Shown piece after piece: positions 1 through 18,522 of a DNA stretch of 64,000 bases. A program made the translations under genes and the position numbers. A model generated the notes under the pieces. It was not told where the DNA came from, ran no database searches, and saw only the letters and a list, made by a program, of their open reading frames with translations. Origin of the DNA: Pegea sp. RAD2-039. Its lineage: Eukaryota > Chordata > Thaliacea > Salpida > Salpidae. Each line of letters begins with the position of its first letter. The first letter of the stretch is position 1. The stretch lies in contig JAQGEQ010000161.1 of NCBI GenBank assembly GCA_034620365.1, positions 558,001-622,000 of the forward strand, in the 5' to 3' direction.

Positions 1-58
1 AGTGGTAGAATTCTCGCCTGCCACGCGGGAGGCCCGGGTTCGATTCCCGGCCAATGCA
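1..58 (+). tRNA. tRNA-Gly (GCC anticodon), 5' end cut by the window edge
   Basis: The sequence covers the end of the D arm, the anticodon arm with a GCC anticodon inside the loop TGCCACG, and a complete T arm with GGTTCGATTCC (the B box). It ends in the acceptor strand CCAATGCA. The first dozen or so bases of the gene lie outside the window. A T-run at 71-77 could serve as an RNA polymerase III terminator. The intact arms favour a real tRNA gene over a SINE head. Confidence 0.9.
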
Positions 59-2305
59 GTTGATTTTAATATTTTTTACCTTTATTTATAGCGCTTGTTA
101 CATGAGTAATAAAATTGAAGGTTTAAAAACGAGGTCTTCCCTTTTGTGCATTGTAAGCTTTAAAAATATAATTTCAGGAACTTTAGAATTGAAAGTAACC
201 AATCCAACTTGAAGCCTTCGAGCGCAGAAGCCAGCAGCTTTTTATCTATTTACTCGATAATTTATTTACTGGCTTTTACCATCTGTTTAAAAAAACCAGC
301 AAACTTATCTATCCTTAAAATTTGTCTATAAACTTACATAAAAGAATAATTTCGTTAACATCAAATCTTCTTTATTTTTTATTTTACGTTGACATTTTAA
401 TAACAAAAAAGTGAAAAATAGAAATATGATATATTAGAATGAAAAATAAAAGACGTTTAGTAACCACTAGTTGACAACTAGCAACAAAGCTCTGAATGAA
501 AACATTTTCATTCAATAGAACTTATAGATTGTTCTTATGATGTATCACAAGAAATAAGCCGACTTATTCAGCACCTACTTATTCTATTGTTATTCTTAAA
601 AGAACTTCAATGAGGATATAGAAAGCAAAAGTGGAAGAATGCTTCATTTCACTTGGAAGTGGATTAGACTTGTCATATAGAATGTTATCTTTGACTATTT
701 GTAAGTACCAGATGATATTAAAATTTAAACCACTGCTAGATGTCTCAATCAAACTTCTTTTAAAGATCAATTGCTTTCAGAGATTCTTATTATACAAATT
801 TATAGATTTTCTATATAAAGTTCTTAAATATTTTAGCTTCCTTTTAGTTTGCTTCAACTCTATCATCAATTTTTTTCCTTTTTTACTCATTTTTACTTTT
901 TTGTTTGATTTAAATCTACTCTTTGATTGAAGTTCATCTACACTCAAGGTTCAGAAGCTTCGAGTTCAATTTAATTATAACAAAACAAGAAAAATCTGAA
1001 CTAAGAAGTCAGGTTTTTATATGATCTTTAAAAGTTGGTCTACAGAAATTTTCATAACAGATTTTTTAAATTAAAAGATTAAGTTTTACTTCTTGTGAGC
1101 AGCATCTTTATCTCATTAATCAATCTTCAAATTTACGTTTCAATCTGTAATTTTTACTCTTAGAGTAAAATAGATCTGTAGAAATAACATTTTCCTCACA
1201 TAATCATCACTCATAAAATATTAATTTTCAGTGAAAACTATCATCAGCCTTCTAACCTTTTACATCTATTTGTGTCTAAGGTTACAGGGCAAAGATTACA
1301 GCAGTTTCCAACTTGTTCTGTTCAGTGTTAGAGTAAAAACTCTATTAAAAACTAACAAACCATTTGTCGATAAACAGATGATAATAAAAGTCATGAACAT
1401 ATGATAAAATTATCAAAAAATACAAGTCAATAGTAAAAACAAAGTTTCTGGTAAAATTTAGAGTTTTTACAAATATGTAAAAAAGATCATAAAGGGCAAA
1501 TAAAAAAGAACAGGTAATGACACAAAACTTGATTTTAGTCGAAATATTTGTGTGGTGTTGGAAAAACTGACAACTAAGTTTTTTGTAATTCTATTATATT
1601 TCAACTGTTTGGTTTATTTTAAAAGTAAATAACGTTTTATAGGAATAAAAATATGATTTCATTATTGATCTCATAAAAAATTGTTTTTCTTAAATAGTAT
1701 TTGAGCTTATCTACTAATTTACTTAATAGTGTTGAGCAAAAATTAAGTTCACAAGAAAGAGAAATCTTAAAGACGCTAAGAGAACAATTGAAAATCAAAC
1801 ACTGAGAGAAATATTTAAATGTAAACAAAAATTATTCCACATTGAATTGTAGATGAGAACAATAGCTAAACATTTGTATAAGTCAGCAACCAGTGAAAGT
1901 GACTTTTATTTGTTAATCAAGCTACAAAAAGCACTTATTGTGTTGAGAGAGCTTTGTTGTTTTTGATAAAATTTCAGTGGATAGCAGCGAGACAGTCGAG
2001 TTGTTGTAACATTTATATCTCCGAAGGAATATTCTTCTAATTTCAAACTAGAATGTGAATATATCAGCAGCTTTTCTTCTAAAAGATTAGTTTAATTTGC
2101 AAATAGTAGAGGTAACTTTAATGATATGAAATAAGGAGATTGATCAGATTCATTATTATGGTCATCAGATAGAGAGCGTTTTTGAAAATTAAGATCTAAA
2201 CTAGAAGATATAACAAAATATTTTGTGTCTTATTTTAATTAAACAATTTTTAGTTAAAGATTGTTTTATCTGCGATGTTTGGCTCTAAGACTTTACTTAT
2301 TTTCA
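59..2305. other. AT-rich intergenic stretch, no gene seen
   Basis: About 2.2 kb of AT-rich sequence between the tRNA and the first protein gene. Open frames here are short, low in complexity and lack matching splice sites. I see no recognisable domain, repeat or RNA gene. Confidence 0.6.
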
Positions 2306-2348
2306 GCACCTAAGACTTCTAGATCTGCTTTATTGCAAGCATCTAGAA

Positions 2349-3806
2349 ATGAGTAAAATTGAAGATTATACATTCGATTTTTCTGCCAAAGCTCAATTAG
2401 AATCACAAGTTTCCAATCTTCATCGCCGCAGCAATAGTTTTAGGTTTCAACGAAAGCAAAGAAAGTTTGACATCTGGGACTTGAAGCCCCTTGATTTTAA
2501 TCCAAAAACATTTGAACCGAAACCAGTGAAGCGGAACAGTCGGGCGGCTATCAAACCATGGACTTATAAGATGCAAGATGAGAAGGAACCGACACAAATA
2601 GTGATAAAAAAGCTTTGTAACAAAAGAAGGAATGAGAAAACGATAAAAGTACTTCAAACTTTGGTCAATGAATCAAAAGAACAAAGTGTGAATAAAGAAT
2701 GGAAGAAATTTTTCTCTCTAATGGACCCACACGATGCCAAAGTGGATTTTGTCAGAAATGGAATGTTTAAGCCGCCTCAATACAAAATGCCGCAACCATT
2801 TGACCATCGACAGGTAAATGACAGTAACAAAAAGTCTCAAATTTCAAAGATTTGTAAAAAAAAATTCTAATTTGATGTCAACTCAAAAGTAAAGAAAATT
2901 AGAAAATTAAAAATGATTTAATATAAGTTTAAAATTTAAATAACTGCTTTAATCACAAACCTTAGAAACTAGGAGATTTATCGATACCACTAGTGGAAGG
3001 ATTTATAAATATTACGAAATCTGTTTTGATACCTTACACCACTAAACTATCCCTTTTAAAATAATATTTGTTTTTTGAATTGACTTTTTTCGAATGGTTT
3101 TTCTCAGTATTCTGCGAAGGGGAATTTTGAACTTCCTGAATTTGCTTCAGGGTACAGAATTGATTCTTCAAAAATGGAAAGTCCGAGAATACTGACAAGT
3201 AAATGAGTTTTTAACATTTTTGGCTTCTTAACTAAGCAACAAATCTTCTAACATTTATATCAATTAGTCTTTAGACAGAAAATATAATTTTTCTGGAAAT
3301 TATTTTGGTAAATCTGCTTTGAAAAAATAATTTAGTAAAACATTAATTGGTTTGGTAAATAAAATGGGTTACTTAAATTTTAATAAGTCTATACAAGTAA
3401 ATTGAAAGTACTTGAAATTGTTTTTCGAAAACAAACATTTATTCTAATCTAAAAGTCAATATCGAAATATTTAGTTCATGGTCCACAAGTATCTTTCGGA
3501 CGAGAAGTAGATAGAAACACAAAGAGAGATTATGAAAATGTCTCTCAGCCTCACTATGATCCGAAGCTAGTCTTACCAAAACTTCCCTTTCCTAACAAAT
3601 CTGCGGCATATTCAGTAAGATCGCTCTTCAATTTATTTATCAAAACTTTTTGTAAGTTTAGTGAAAGATTACAAATGTTGAAAATTTTATGATAGCGTCA
3701 TCGAAGAACGGATCGAACAGCTAGAAGCGCTTATTTAGATCGAGCTGATGAAATGATGGAACGAAGAAAATATGAAATCGAAAAGTTTCGAATTTCATTG
3801 GTTTAA
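2349..3806 (+). CDS. Uncharacterised four-exon protein, about 268 aa
   Basis: Exons 2349-2813, 3108-3198, 3475-3614 and 3696-3806 join in frame, with GT-AG introns, into about 268 residues. The protein is basic and proline-rich, with no signal peptide, membrane segment or long coiled coil. Its most conserved-looking part is near residues 125-155, around DFVRNGMFKPP and MPQPFDHR. The C terminus is Arg/Glu rich (RADEMMERRKYEIEKFR). I do not recognise the family. The composition resembles small ciliary or sperm microtubule-associated proteins, but that is only an impression. A pyrimidine-rich acceptor (ACTTATTTTCAG) ends at 2306, 42 bases before the ATG. The exon chain is convincing; the function is unknown. 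Confidence 0.75.
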
Positions 3807-4433
3807 AAAATAATAAAAATCGCAGAAAAGCTTTTATAAGATTTTGTTGTGAGCCAATATTGATGGTTTTCTTGTGGGTTGCTGTAAATGCTTTACTTTT
3901 CAAGTTTTATTGAATTTGAAAAATTGTATTTTTAAGAGTAATAATTTTAAAGCAATAAATATTTAATTTAAGTTTAACTACTTTTGTGTAAAACTACTTA
4001 TTAATATCAGCTGAAGTGAAAATAAACTAACGATTTAGTTAAGAAGTTTTTCTATCATGATATAATTTTGTAACTTATTACAGATAACATTTTTACCGAT
4101 CTTTATCTCTTGAAATAATTTTGATTTTTTTTTCAATTAATTTTTTCATTACTTTTAGATGATTCAATCAAAAATTGAGACTCTAAATGAAAAGAAAATT
4201 GTTTCTAAGTCAAGTAATTCTCGCATTTCTTAATTATCTTAATATTTATTCATTCAACGAATAGCTGGGGATAAGAAATTACATAATTCCTTATATAACA
4301 AAATATTATTCAAATTTAGATAAGCAAACTGCTTATTAGTATTTTAAGGGATTTATTTTAGCAAATCAACTTGAAATTCTCACCTAAAAGCTTTGGTGCG
4401 CAGCAAAGTCGGATTTTAAGAGAGTAGATTATA
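3807..4433. other. Intergenic stretch, nothing recognised
   Basis: AT-rich sequence between the end of the four-exon gene and the SINE copy at 4434. It probably includes the 3'UTR of the gene; an AATAAA lies near 3954. No other feature is visible. Confidence 0.5.
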
Positions 4434-4696
4434 TGGCCTGCTTCAGCTGAGAACTACCATGCTTGTAAGCCAGGGCAGATATTGTGAAGATCCAGCTGTT
4501 ATCCATGTAGTAGGATTCTACTCTCCACGTTAACAAAGTTATACAGAAGGAACAGAACTGATGCAGCCCAGCTGGCGTTGCAGAAGCTGCCAGAACGACA
4601 CTGAGTACAGCGACAAACTCCCTATGGGACACCAACTTCAGCTTTAAATTCGGAGTTTTGTGTCTCGTAAAAGTTTTATCCATGACCAGACTCACA
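4434..4696 (-). repeat. SINE copy 1 (tRNA-derived family, head missing)
   Basis: This stretch closely matches the segments at 14819-15110 and 26328-26674, and matches 30769-31172 in reverse complement. Shared blocks include CAGCTGGCGTTGCAGAAGC and TTTAAATTCGGAGTTTTG. The full copy at 30769 begins with a tRNA-like head, so this copy lies on the minus strand and lacks the head. Its 3' end carries the palindrome TCAGCTGA, where other copies have TCGGCCGA. A readable frame through it is coincidental. Confidence 0.8.
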
Positions 4697-5157
4697 AACT
4701 AAACTAAGAGAGTAAAAAATTGGAATGAGAAGTCATTTGGGTAAACTGGGCATGGCTTGTTGTACTACTTTATTCACAGAGCTAAGCAAATATAATTTGT
4801 CCTAAATAAAAATCTTGTGTTTGGTGGAGCCACTAATCTAACTTACAAAGTTATTGAATTGTTCGTGAAACTTCTTATTAGCTGTAAATGACAATAACAT
4901 TTCACAAACTAATTTAAGCCACTTTCAAATTGTAGATTTTATTAAGAGTTGTTAAGATAAGCTGTTATAGAAGCTGATTTCTTGTTATTATGTCAAATTT
5001 ACAAGTTAGTAGCTTTGACAAGTATTATTTTAATTATATGTTATTAACAAACTTAAAAAGAACTAAAATAACAAAAGAAAATTGAACTTGCAAGAAGTTC
5101 CAAAGATATAACAACAATATCCCCGACTATTGATTATCAAACCCAAAAAATTAAAAC
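4697..5157. other. Intergenic / ZW10 3'UTR side
   Basis: AT-rich sequence downstream of the minus-strand ZW10 stop codon. Nothing is recognised beyond a probable 3'UTR. Confidence 0.4.
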
Positions 5158-8100
5158 TTATTCATTCAAAACACGAATTTTACACAGAGCATCAGCTCTA
5201 TACTCAGTGTTCTGAAACAAAGATCTGATCATGTTCTTCACCTCCATTATGGAAAACGTCTCAGCGAGAGGCCCCTTTCCATCTGACCATCTGAATAAAA
5301 GTCATTTAACAGATACCAAGTTTGTGAAGAAGAAAATAGAGATTACCGTGACACTATCTCTTTTAAAGATGAGATCAAAAGGAAATGAAGATCACTGAGC
5401 TTATGCCAGTTCCTCATATCTCTTTGCCACCGAATATCATCAGTTTTAGTCTGGCCAGGGATCATAAACAAATAGGGAACCTTGTCTTTAAGCAAAGCAC
5501 ACGCCTGTCAATAAAAGAACAAACTCAATGCCGGTAGAGAAGACTACAAGCGCAAGAAGCAAGTCTTCGTGATCTTCTGGTTTTGTTCTAGTTGAGACTT
5601 GATACTTAAGGTAGAAGCAGAAACTTTTTCTAGAATAAGATTGAAATAAATTGATTTTTGAAAACTCACCAAGGAAAGTTGATCAGAAGCATTTGAAGTG
5701 ACATCCTCAATCGAGCAAATGATGTTGATGAACAAACCTAAGGCAGAGTTGACCAAAATAACCAAGGACGTTTGTAATGCTTGGACTGGTAGTACATTGG
5801 TCCACACTTTTCTCAAATGATGAATTTGTAGAAGAACCTGAAATAAATTAAATTTAATTTCTAATCATCGATATGCTAGTAATTAACTTGTTTGATGCAT
5901 TTTTCTGCTGCTGGGTATTTTTCCTCGTCTGGATTATTAACGACGAGTCTAAGAGGCTCCATACATTCATCCAAAGCATCTCGTTGAGATTTGATTTGAG
6001 AGAAAAACCATTTCATACCTACATCATAAAAGTAAATTACAAATTAGTCAAACAACTTTTGACAAATCAGCAAAATGATCTCACTTAGTTGTCGAATCTG
6101 AATGAATTTATTTTCATATGTTATACTGTATTTCTTTTTAGCTTGTTGAAGGCCACAGGAATATTTATTAGTCAGATGATTTAGTTGGTGGCAAATATAC
6201 CAGCAATTGTTGTGAAAAAGTACAGCTGCTTGCGAAATATCCTTCAATTTTTTTCTGAATCAAAACAATAAATTGAAATTATTGATAAAAGCATTTGAAG
6301 ACTACCTACTCTTCAAATGGAGCCAAGCTAATAAAGAGATCTAAGACATCGTTTATAGTGGAATAGAATTTAGCGGCACTGAAATGGAACAAAGGTAAAA
6401 GATTTAGTTGACATCAAATCATCTTCACCATTCAGTTTCCAGTCGACTTGCTTCTTTAAAGATATCTTCGATAAAAATGACAAACTCGTTGATTTTAGAA
6501 CTGATTCTGAATCTGAAATGAAGTTGGATACCTAGAGAGTCATTTGATTTACAATATCACCTGGGTAATGCAGTCAAGTCACTAACAGTATCAGATAGTA
6601 CTGTATCTGATTTCATAAAATCTAACAATGATGATGTCAAGCAGGAGTCAATTCCACGGCAACTTTCATCTTCATTCTAATGTAGAAATTGTCATTTTCA
6701 AGATGTTTAAATCACTACATCTCCATCGAGAAGACGTGACCCGACAACAAGTTCAAATCGATAATAAGCGGAAGCAATCCTTTAAACTAATCTAATCAAA
6801 CACTTTTTGGGGAATTTTATGTCAAAATTAAAAAGCGAATTTTTATTCAGTTAATTCAGCAACTGGTTTGAAATAAATCAATTACAGAAGATACCTCCAT
6901 AGTGTTGAGAAGATCTTTTTCCAAGATAACACGAGCTTTCTTAAGAATGGAGATTTTACGGCGGTTTGCAAATTGTCCATGAATAATTGTCACATAACTC
7001 ATTAAACTTTCTGTAATTAATTAGCTAAAATTAAAAAATTTAAAATTAGAACTCAGCTAATAAATTAAGATTAAACAAAAAATCTTCAAATAAAATAAAT
7101 ATCAACATTTAATGAAAACCTTGTTCAGAATCTAAGAAAGATAATTCATTAAGAGAGCTTTCAAAAGATTTGATTAAATTTTCCACCTAAACAAAATAAG
7201 AAAACATTTAAGGTAGTAAAAGTTAATCAAAGAAATGTAGAGTTCTAACTTCGTCATATTTCGCTAACTCATCTATATTTTCTGGGACTGTAGCTTCGAG
7301 GCAATCATCAACAAACATTTTCATTACTTTAGAGCAAGTATTTTTACTGAAGTTTTTCATGAGTGTTTCACCTGGAAAAGAATGACTATGAGTAGATCAA
7401 TATACAAATTATAGATGTAATAAATCAGTAATTTCTACCTTCATTAGTTTGGATGAAGAGCAGATTTTTATGTAGAAACATCAAAACTTGTAGAAATTTA
7501 TCAAAAGCAACTCGAACGGATTTCAACTGAAAAATATTTGATTATATATCAGCTTAAACTTATTTTCTGTCTTAAAACCTTAATTTCCCAGTTGTTTTCA
7601 TCTGGTTGGTCCTCTACATCAGGGATATGGAGCAGGCGACAAACAAACTTACAATCAACTTTTTCAATAATAACCTCATACTTTGAAGGGTTTGAGATTA
7701 ACGGTTCAAGAAAAACTTCCAAACAAATATCAGCTGAAAAATGAACTTTGTAAAATAGATGGTTCATCTAAATTCAATTTACCAAAACTTTGCATCTTCA
7801 AATCAAGAGTGTTGATTGAAGACAAACACCAGATAAAGTCTTCAGCAGCAAGATCAGGGTCTTCATTGACTAACGACAGACGTAATTCTTTGCTACCATC
7901 ATCTTAAAAAGAATTATCATCATCACGATAAAACTTTGCAATCAGTTTCAACCTTTTGTCCACGTGACAACTTCTCTCCAGTACTGGTCAAGTTCATATA
8001 ATAAAGTTTCTCTTCGGATTGTTAATTCTTCTTTTATTGCTTTGAAAATTAGTGTTTCTACGAATGGCTTTTCTGACAAAGATTCAACCAATTTCACAAT

Positions 8101-9389
8101 CTGAAATTGTTTTATGTAAATCAACTATGCAATTCACCGAATAAACATTTGAAAATTTTGTGAATTTAAAAAATCTGAGACCGCAAACATGAGTTATCAA
8201 ACCGTATTAAAGTTCCTTGTAGCGTCTACGAGCTTCTTCCCAGCAATTGCAATAAGATCTGCTTGAAAATGTTCATTTATCACACACAAATTCTTTAAAG
8301 ATCGGATTAGTCGTGATACTTTCTCATATTTCAACAAGAGACTATTCAGTTGGTTTTTTGAATGTTCAAGTTTATCTTTATCCTAAAACAAAATTTGTAA
8401 AAAAAAGTTGAAAATAAATCACAAATAAGAGTTTTTGATCAAATTATATTGAGAATTTTCAAATGATACTAACTATACTTTGAAGAGATTGTTTTAACTG
8501 CTCTGCATCACTTTTAATTTCATTCATCTGATCCTCAACTTGTGATGATGTGGCAGACAAGGGCCGGTATTCAACACAAGATTCAATTATTTGGTCGCCA
8601 ACCTCTTTCTAGAAAAATTAAAATATTAGAAAGAATAAATTTTTTATTATTTTTAGCTGAATTTCATCAGTTGAAGCAGAAGATGGAAGGAAGTTGAAAT
8701 CCGAAATCAATTATAGTGGAAAGAAGTGTATGCTGAACTATCTCAACTATGTGATGATAAGACCCAGTGACCTAAGAGAGTGACCTGACAGGTACATCAA
8801 GTCAATAGGCACTAATTACTCATAATAGAAAATTTTCCTCGCTTAATAGCTTGTAGCATAATAAAGCATGACATGCTGGACCTTTAATAAAGTGATTTAA
8901 ACCAAAACTTTCAAAGCACAATGGATTAATACTCCATTCTCAACCATTAGTCTATTTCATGATGAAAAAACTTCATTTCAGTTAAGAAAAGGTACAAAAG
9001 TAGTTAAATAATCTTTAGAATAATATAAAAATGTTAAACTATTATCCATGAAATTATATATGTCATAAAATTAAACCACACTTTAAAAGTTTAATTTAAA
9101 ATAAGTTAGCTTAATTATGTAAAACTAAGTAGAAATCATAAAAAGAAATCTTAAATTTAAAAATAGTTTTTTTTTTGGCTGAGTATTTAACAATATAAAC
9201 AATAATTCCATATTTTAATAGTAATTAATTTATAATAAAGTAAATCAAACAAAAAACTATAAAAATGAATTTTTAGAACTAAAATAATGAAATTACTTGT
9301 AACTCATAGACACGATTAGACAAATGTGAGATTTTCGAAGCCCAATCTTCAGATGAGTCATCAATTGCATCAATAACTAGTTTCGACAT
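5158..9389 (-). CDS. ZW10: ZW10 (kinetochore RZZ complex / ER-Golgi tethering subunit)
   Basis: Nineteen exons read in frame on the minus strand to about 790 residues; human ZW10 has 779. The first exon (9297-9389) encodes [11 protein letters not shown] and onward; the second is 8474-8608. The middle carries [12 protein letters not shown], matching the ZW10 segment around IHHNNCMYIAHHL. The C terminus reads [14 protein letters not shown], then ALFQNTE-like [18 protein letters not shown], the family's hallmark ending. ZW10 binds ROD and Zwilch to bring dynein and checkpoint proteins to kinetochores, and with RINT1 and NAG it tethers Golgi-derived vesicles at the ER. Intron 1 holds a copy of repeat family 2 (8655-8900). 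An acceptor-like TTTAG lies 16 bases before the ATG. Identification is strong; a few exon borders in the central region (about 6560-6790) are my best choice among options. Confidence 0.92.
8655..8900. repeat. Repeat family 2, copy in ZW10 intron 1
   Basis: It matches 17620-17905 over most of its length. Shared blocks include GATTGATAAGACCCAGTGACC-like sequence (ATAAGACCCAGTGACCT), TATAGTGGAAAGAAG and GCTGAACTAT. This copy lacks an internal block present in the other. Neither copy shows a coding frame or clear terminal repeats, so it may be a MITE or a second short retroposon. Confidence 0.7.
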
Positions 9390-10539
9390 TTTCACAAATT
9401 ATTAACTAAACAAATTGAAGCAGATTTACAACATAAACTTGTAGATTTATTCAGATATAAATTGATTTTTTACAAAATAAACTTTTGGTTTTTAAAAGTA
9501 GAAACTTAAAATTTTTATTAAACAATTATAAATTTAGTTTTTTATTAAAATATCAATTACCAATTTTTTTAAAATTTTTATTTAAATCAGAAACTTTCTA
9601 GATACATTTTCAACTTAAAAATGATTGTAAAATATTAATTAAAATATTTGCAAAATATTTTTATTTCAATCATTGAACTTACAGTTTAATTTTTTATAAA
9701 AATTCATTAAAGATAAAAATGTATATATAAGAAATATGAACATTATTTAATTAAAATTAAATTAGCTTCATAAAAGTTATTCTTTATCAAACTTTCAGTG
9801 GATAGCAAATCAAGTTGATAAATCATAAAATCTAAATGACAAATAAGAAAAAAACAAAAAATATAAAAACAAATAATACTTTCTATCAGTATTTTATTGC
9901 TAACTGTAAATAATTTAACTTTTTTTCTTGAGATTTTATTGATTATATACAAAATTGATGGTTTTCAGCGCCAAATCAGATTTTTAAAGTATTTCTAGAG
10001 AGGGACAGTACCAGATGACAACAACGAAAAATCTCCAATATTAAATTTGAGTAAAATTTAAAAACATTTTTATGATTGGAATATTCATTTTGAAAATTTT
10101 GGAAATTCTCAAGATGAAATTATTAATTAAGAAAATTTGAATTTGGTTTTACACTATAAATTATTATAGTAGCTACAAAATTAGTTTACTCATTAATTTT
10201 TATAGAAGACTCGCATTTATTCTATAGCAATATAAAAGCTTTAGAAAATCTCATTAAAACTAAAAAGAATTTCTATCAATATTTACTACAACTCTACTAT
10301 ATTCTAATCTTAGATATCATAAACTATTTCAAAATTGAAAAAGCTTATCTATCCTACTAAATTTTCCTTGAAATTTGAAGAAAACGGTTATAACATTTTA
10401 TTACTTCATTTTACTTTTAAAAATATTCCTTATACAAAAAACTCTGTCCACTTAATTTAACAAGTTACTAAGGGGCTGAATAGTTTATTAAAATGTTAAA
10501 AAATTTTATTAATAAATGGCTAGGTTAGTTCATATGATT
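9390..10539. other. AT-rich intergenic stretch
   Basis: Very AT-rich sequence between the ZW10 start and the LINE fragment, with long A/T runs and no coding frame supported by splice sites. It would contain the ZW10 promoter, but I see no clear core element. Confidence 0.5.
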
Positions 10540-11880
10540 CATTTGATTCTGTCCCACGCACTAAGCTCGTTACTGTATTGAAAAACTTAAAAATTAACAG
10601 CTTTATCTTACAGTGGATTGAAGATTACTTATCAGGTAGAACCCAACAAACTCGTGTAGAAACATCTTTATCAACTTCTAGTCAAATCACCAGTGGTGTT
10701 CCTCAGGGTTCTCTTCTGGGTCCCCTTCTCTTTTTAATTTTCATCGAAGACCTCTTCAGAAGAGACAAAGACCTCAACAGAAGAGTAGTTGCAGAAGATG
10801 ATGTCAGTGTGTTTGTTCATACAGATGACATCAAACTATTATCTTATAATCCTTCAAAACTTCAAACTGCACTACACACTGTAAAAAACTGGTCTACGAA
10901 TTGGCAGCTCAGAATCCAGCTAACAAAGTCTGAACTTATAACTTTTTCTCGTAAACCAGCTCATAACTCCTTGAACCAATACTCCATCAATAGATTTATT
11001 ATTCAACGAGTATCTTCGGTCCTAGACCTTGGCCTTGCTCTATCATCTGACTTTAAATGGCACAATTATGTTTCCAAAATCTTTGGAAAATAAATCAACC
11101 TTGTTTTCCTTAATATATAAACCTTTAATTCTAAGGATCCATGCTTTTTTATCAATCTTTTAAAATTGTACGTACGACCATATCTTTAATACAATGTTAG
11201 TGCATGAGTGTCATATGAAGTTAGTGATATCAAAAAAATCGAATCTGTTCAGGCCACATTTACGAGATTAGTATGCAGGAAACTTAATATTAAATATGAT
11301 AGTTATAAACATCGTCTCAGTTTCTTCAATTTAAATACTTTGGAAATCCGACAGATTAAATACAACTTAATTCTTATTTTTAAAATTATCCACAATTTGA
11401 TTGACATTCAGTTTGATGATTTCTTTTCCATTAGTCCTTCACTCAAGTTATATCAACTCAGACGACACAGATTACATCTTAATAGGCTCATATCACCTAG
11501 TACATTGGTCAGAACAGATTTTTTCTCATACCGCAGAATTAGTACATGGAACCATCTGCCGTCAGACATTGTTATCTCAAAGTCGCTTGCGTTGTTCAAA
11601 AAGAAGTTGAACCGTTATAATATTGCCAGCATTGCCATTTCTAAACTATGATTTTTTTCTCTTTTTTATATCATTAACATTCCATGTAATTGTTTACTGT
11701 TATATGCTTCGAGTGCTATCGAAATACCATGTGATACATCTTTTACTTTCTATATTTTTGACTAATTTTTGACTAAATAGATGTTATTTGTGAGAATGTG
11801 TGTTAGCGAGAGGTACTCTCTTCAGGTACCCTCCTTCGCATTTATTGTAATAAATAAATACATAAATAAATATAATTAAT
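10540..11880 (+). mobile_element. Non-LTR retrotransposon (CR1/jockey-like LINE), 5'-truncated and decayed
   Basis: The translation shows the second half of a reverse transcriptase: FDSVPRTKL, then SGVPQGSLLGPLLFLIF (RT block 4), then VFVHTDDIKLLSY. Block 5 normally reads F-A-Y-A-D-D, so the Tyr-Ala before the Asp pair is replaced. A stop near 11090 breaks the frame, which resumes at about 11208. The typical C-terminal region with STWNHLPSDIV follows and ends near 11651. The 3'UTR ends in an ATAA-type tail (11850-11875). The same 3' end occurs inverted at 31385 and 53651. This is a dead copy lacking ORF1, the endonuclease and the front of the RT. Confidence 0.88.
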
Positions 11881-13370
11881 GGTTGAATTTATTAGTAGTG
11901 GTAGACAATTTGTGCTTTTTTTCTAAAACAGGACAATAATTAGGAGTTATTTTTCCAACTGTTTTTATCATATTACAAAAGAAACAGATGTGTAACATGA
12001 ATTTTAGAATGGTTGTCTTTCATAATGAGGGTTAATCAAAAACTTCAAGTACTCGTCATGAAGTAGATGAGAGAAATAATAATACTCATCAAGCGATATC
12101 ATTGAATACTTCAGTATTTAGTTTAATTTACATTTTTTAATATTTTCATTTGTAAATCTAAATTAAATCTAACCAAAACTAAATTAACTTTTGTTTTCAA
12201 ATATTTTCATTTAAAAGAAATATTCTGTAAATACTTAAAGAAATATGACATGTTCACAGCATATGAAATAGGGAAGCCTTTTAACCTCAGCAACTTTTGC
12301 TAACTGAATCCTTATTGATTGCATTCAGCTTTGACATAAATATTCATTGTAAAAATCAATATGTCAAAATCCCCTTTAAACATATTTTTCAGAAATTTTT
12401 TTTGGGAATACTTGGTTACCTGTAGCAAAAGCAGAATTTCATGAACTTTAATTTCTGCTGCAGCTTCAAACTGTAAATTTTGTATTTGCTTGTACTAATA
12501 GTCATGGAACTCGTTCTGGGTAACAACTTTTTTATTTGCTTTATTCAACTCGTGGACAAATCATACATACCCATAAAACGAAAAAAACAATAAGACTGCA
12601 TCAAAAATATTGAAAGAGTCTTAAATGCCACAGTTTTGCATAAGTAGTGTAATAATCAGAACACTACAAGGACATAAGTACATATAAACGTGTAAGTTAC
12701 AAAATAATAATACTAAGATTTTTTCTATATCTAAAAATCAGATATAGAAGCTTCTTTAAATTGTTCGAGTCATTTTGGTTCATGAAATTGATAAACAGAA
12801 TTAAAGACTATACTATTGCTAAACACTTTGTCATGTTAGATTTTTTTGTAATTTTTTTTAGTTTAGCTAAAATCAATTATTCTGTTGTAAACTTTTTATC
12901 GTTCCTCAAAAGATGTTAGAAAATTTAAAAAATAGTAAAATGGTAAACAAATGATAAAATAATAAATCTTTTAAAAAGTATATTTGTTAATTCTATTTCT
13001 TTCAAGTTTCATATAAGGGGATTTTTTTAAGTAGATAATTCTCCCAATCACGTTGGTAGATTTATATTTTTTATTGATGGTGTTTTAATAATTAATCTTT
13101 TATTGTTAAAATATTTCTATAGCCTAAAATATTTGTAAACTTATGTTTTCATCCAGTAATTGTTTATATCTATCAACTTTAAAGTTTTGCTTGAATAAGT
13201 ATTTCTTGATTGAAATTATTTGAAGCATTTAAAAAATGTATTCAGTTTTTTCTGTAAAACATGCAATTAATATTTTTAATTATTGAAGAGTTAGTTTTTA
13301 TAACACTATACTGAATCAAGGTAAAACTTAACTCCTAAAACTATTTTTCAATAATTATTTATATTTTTAG
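11881..13370. other. AT-rich intergenic stretch
   Basis: About 1.5 kb between the LINE tail and LARS2. No supported exon or repeat is seen. An acceptor-like sequence (TATTTTTAG) ends at 13370, 46 bases before the LARS2 ATG. Confidence 0.5.
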
Positions 13371-13416
13371 TTTTTAATGAAGAAATAGGTTTTTATAAGC
13401 CTTATAGTGATCAAAA

Positions 13417-18522
<5,106 letters not shown>

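Noticed and set aside
631-930. 99-codon open frame, hydrophobic
   Set aside because: It does not start with ATG, has low-complexity Phe/Leu/Lys content typical of AT-rich DNA, and shows no splice signals or domain.
4429-4695. Open frame of 88 codons
   Set aside because: It lies in a SINE; related frames in the other copies are broken, so it is not a gene.
7538-7907. Plus-strand open frames
   Set aside because: They are antisense to ZW10 exons 5 and 6, whose minus-strand frame fits the ZW10 family.
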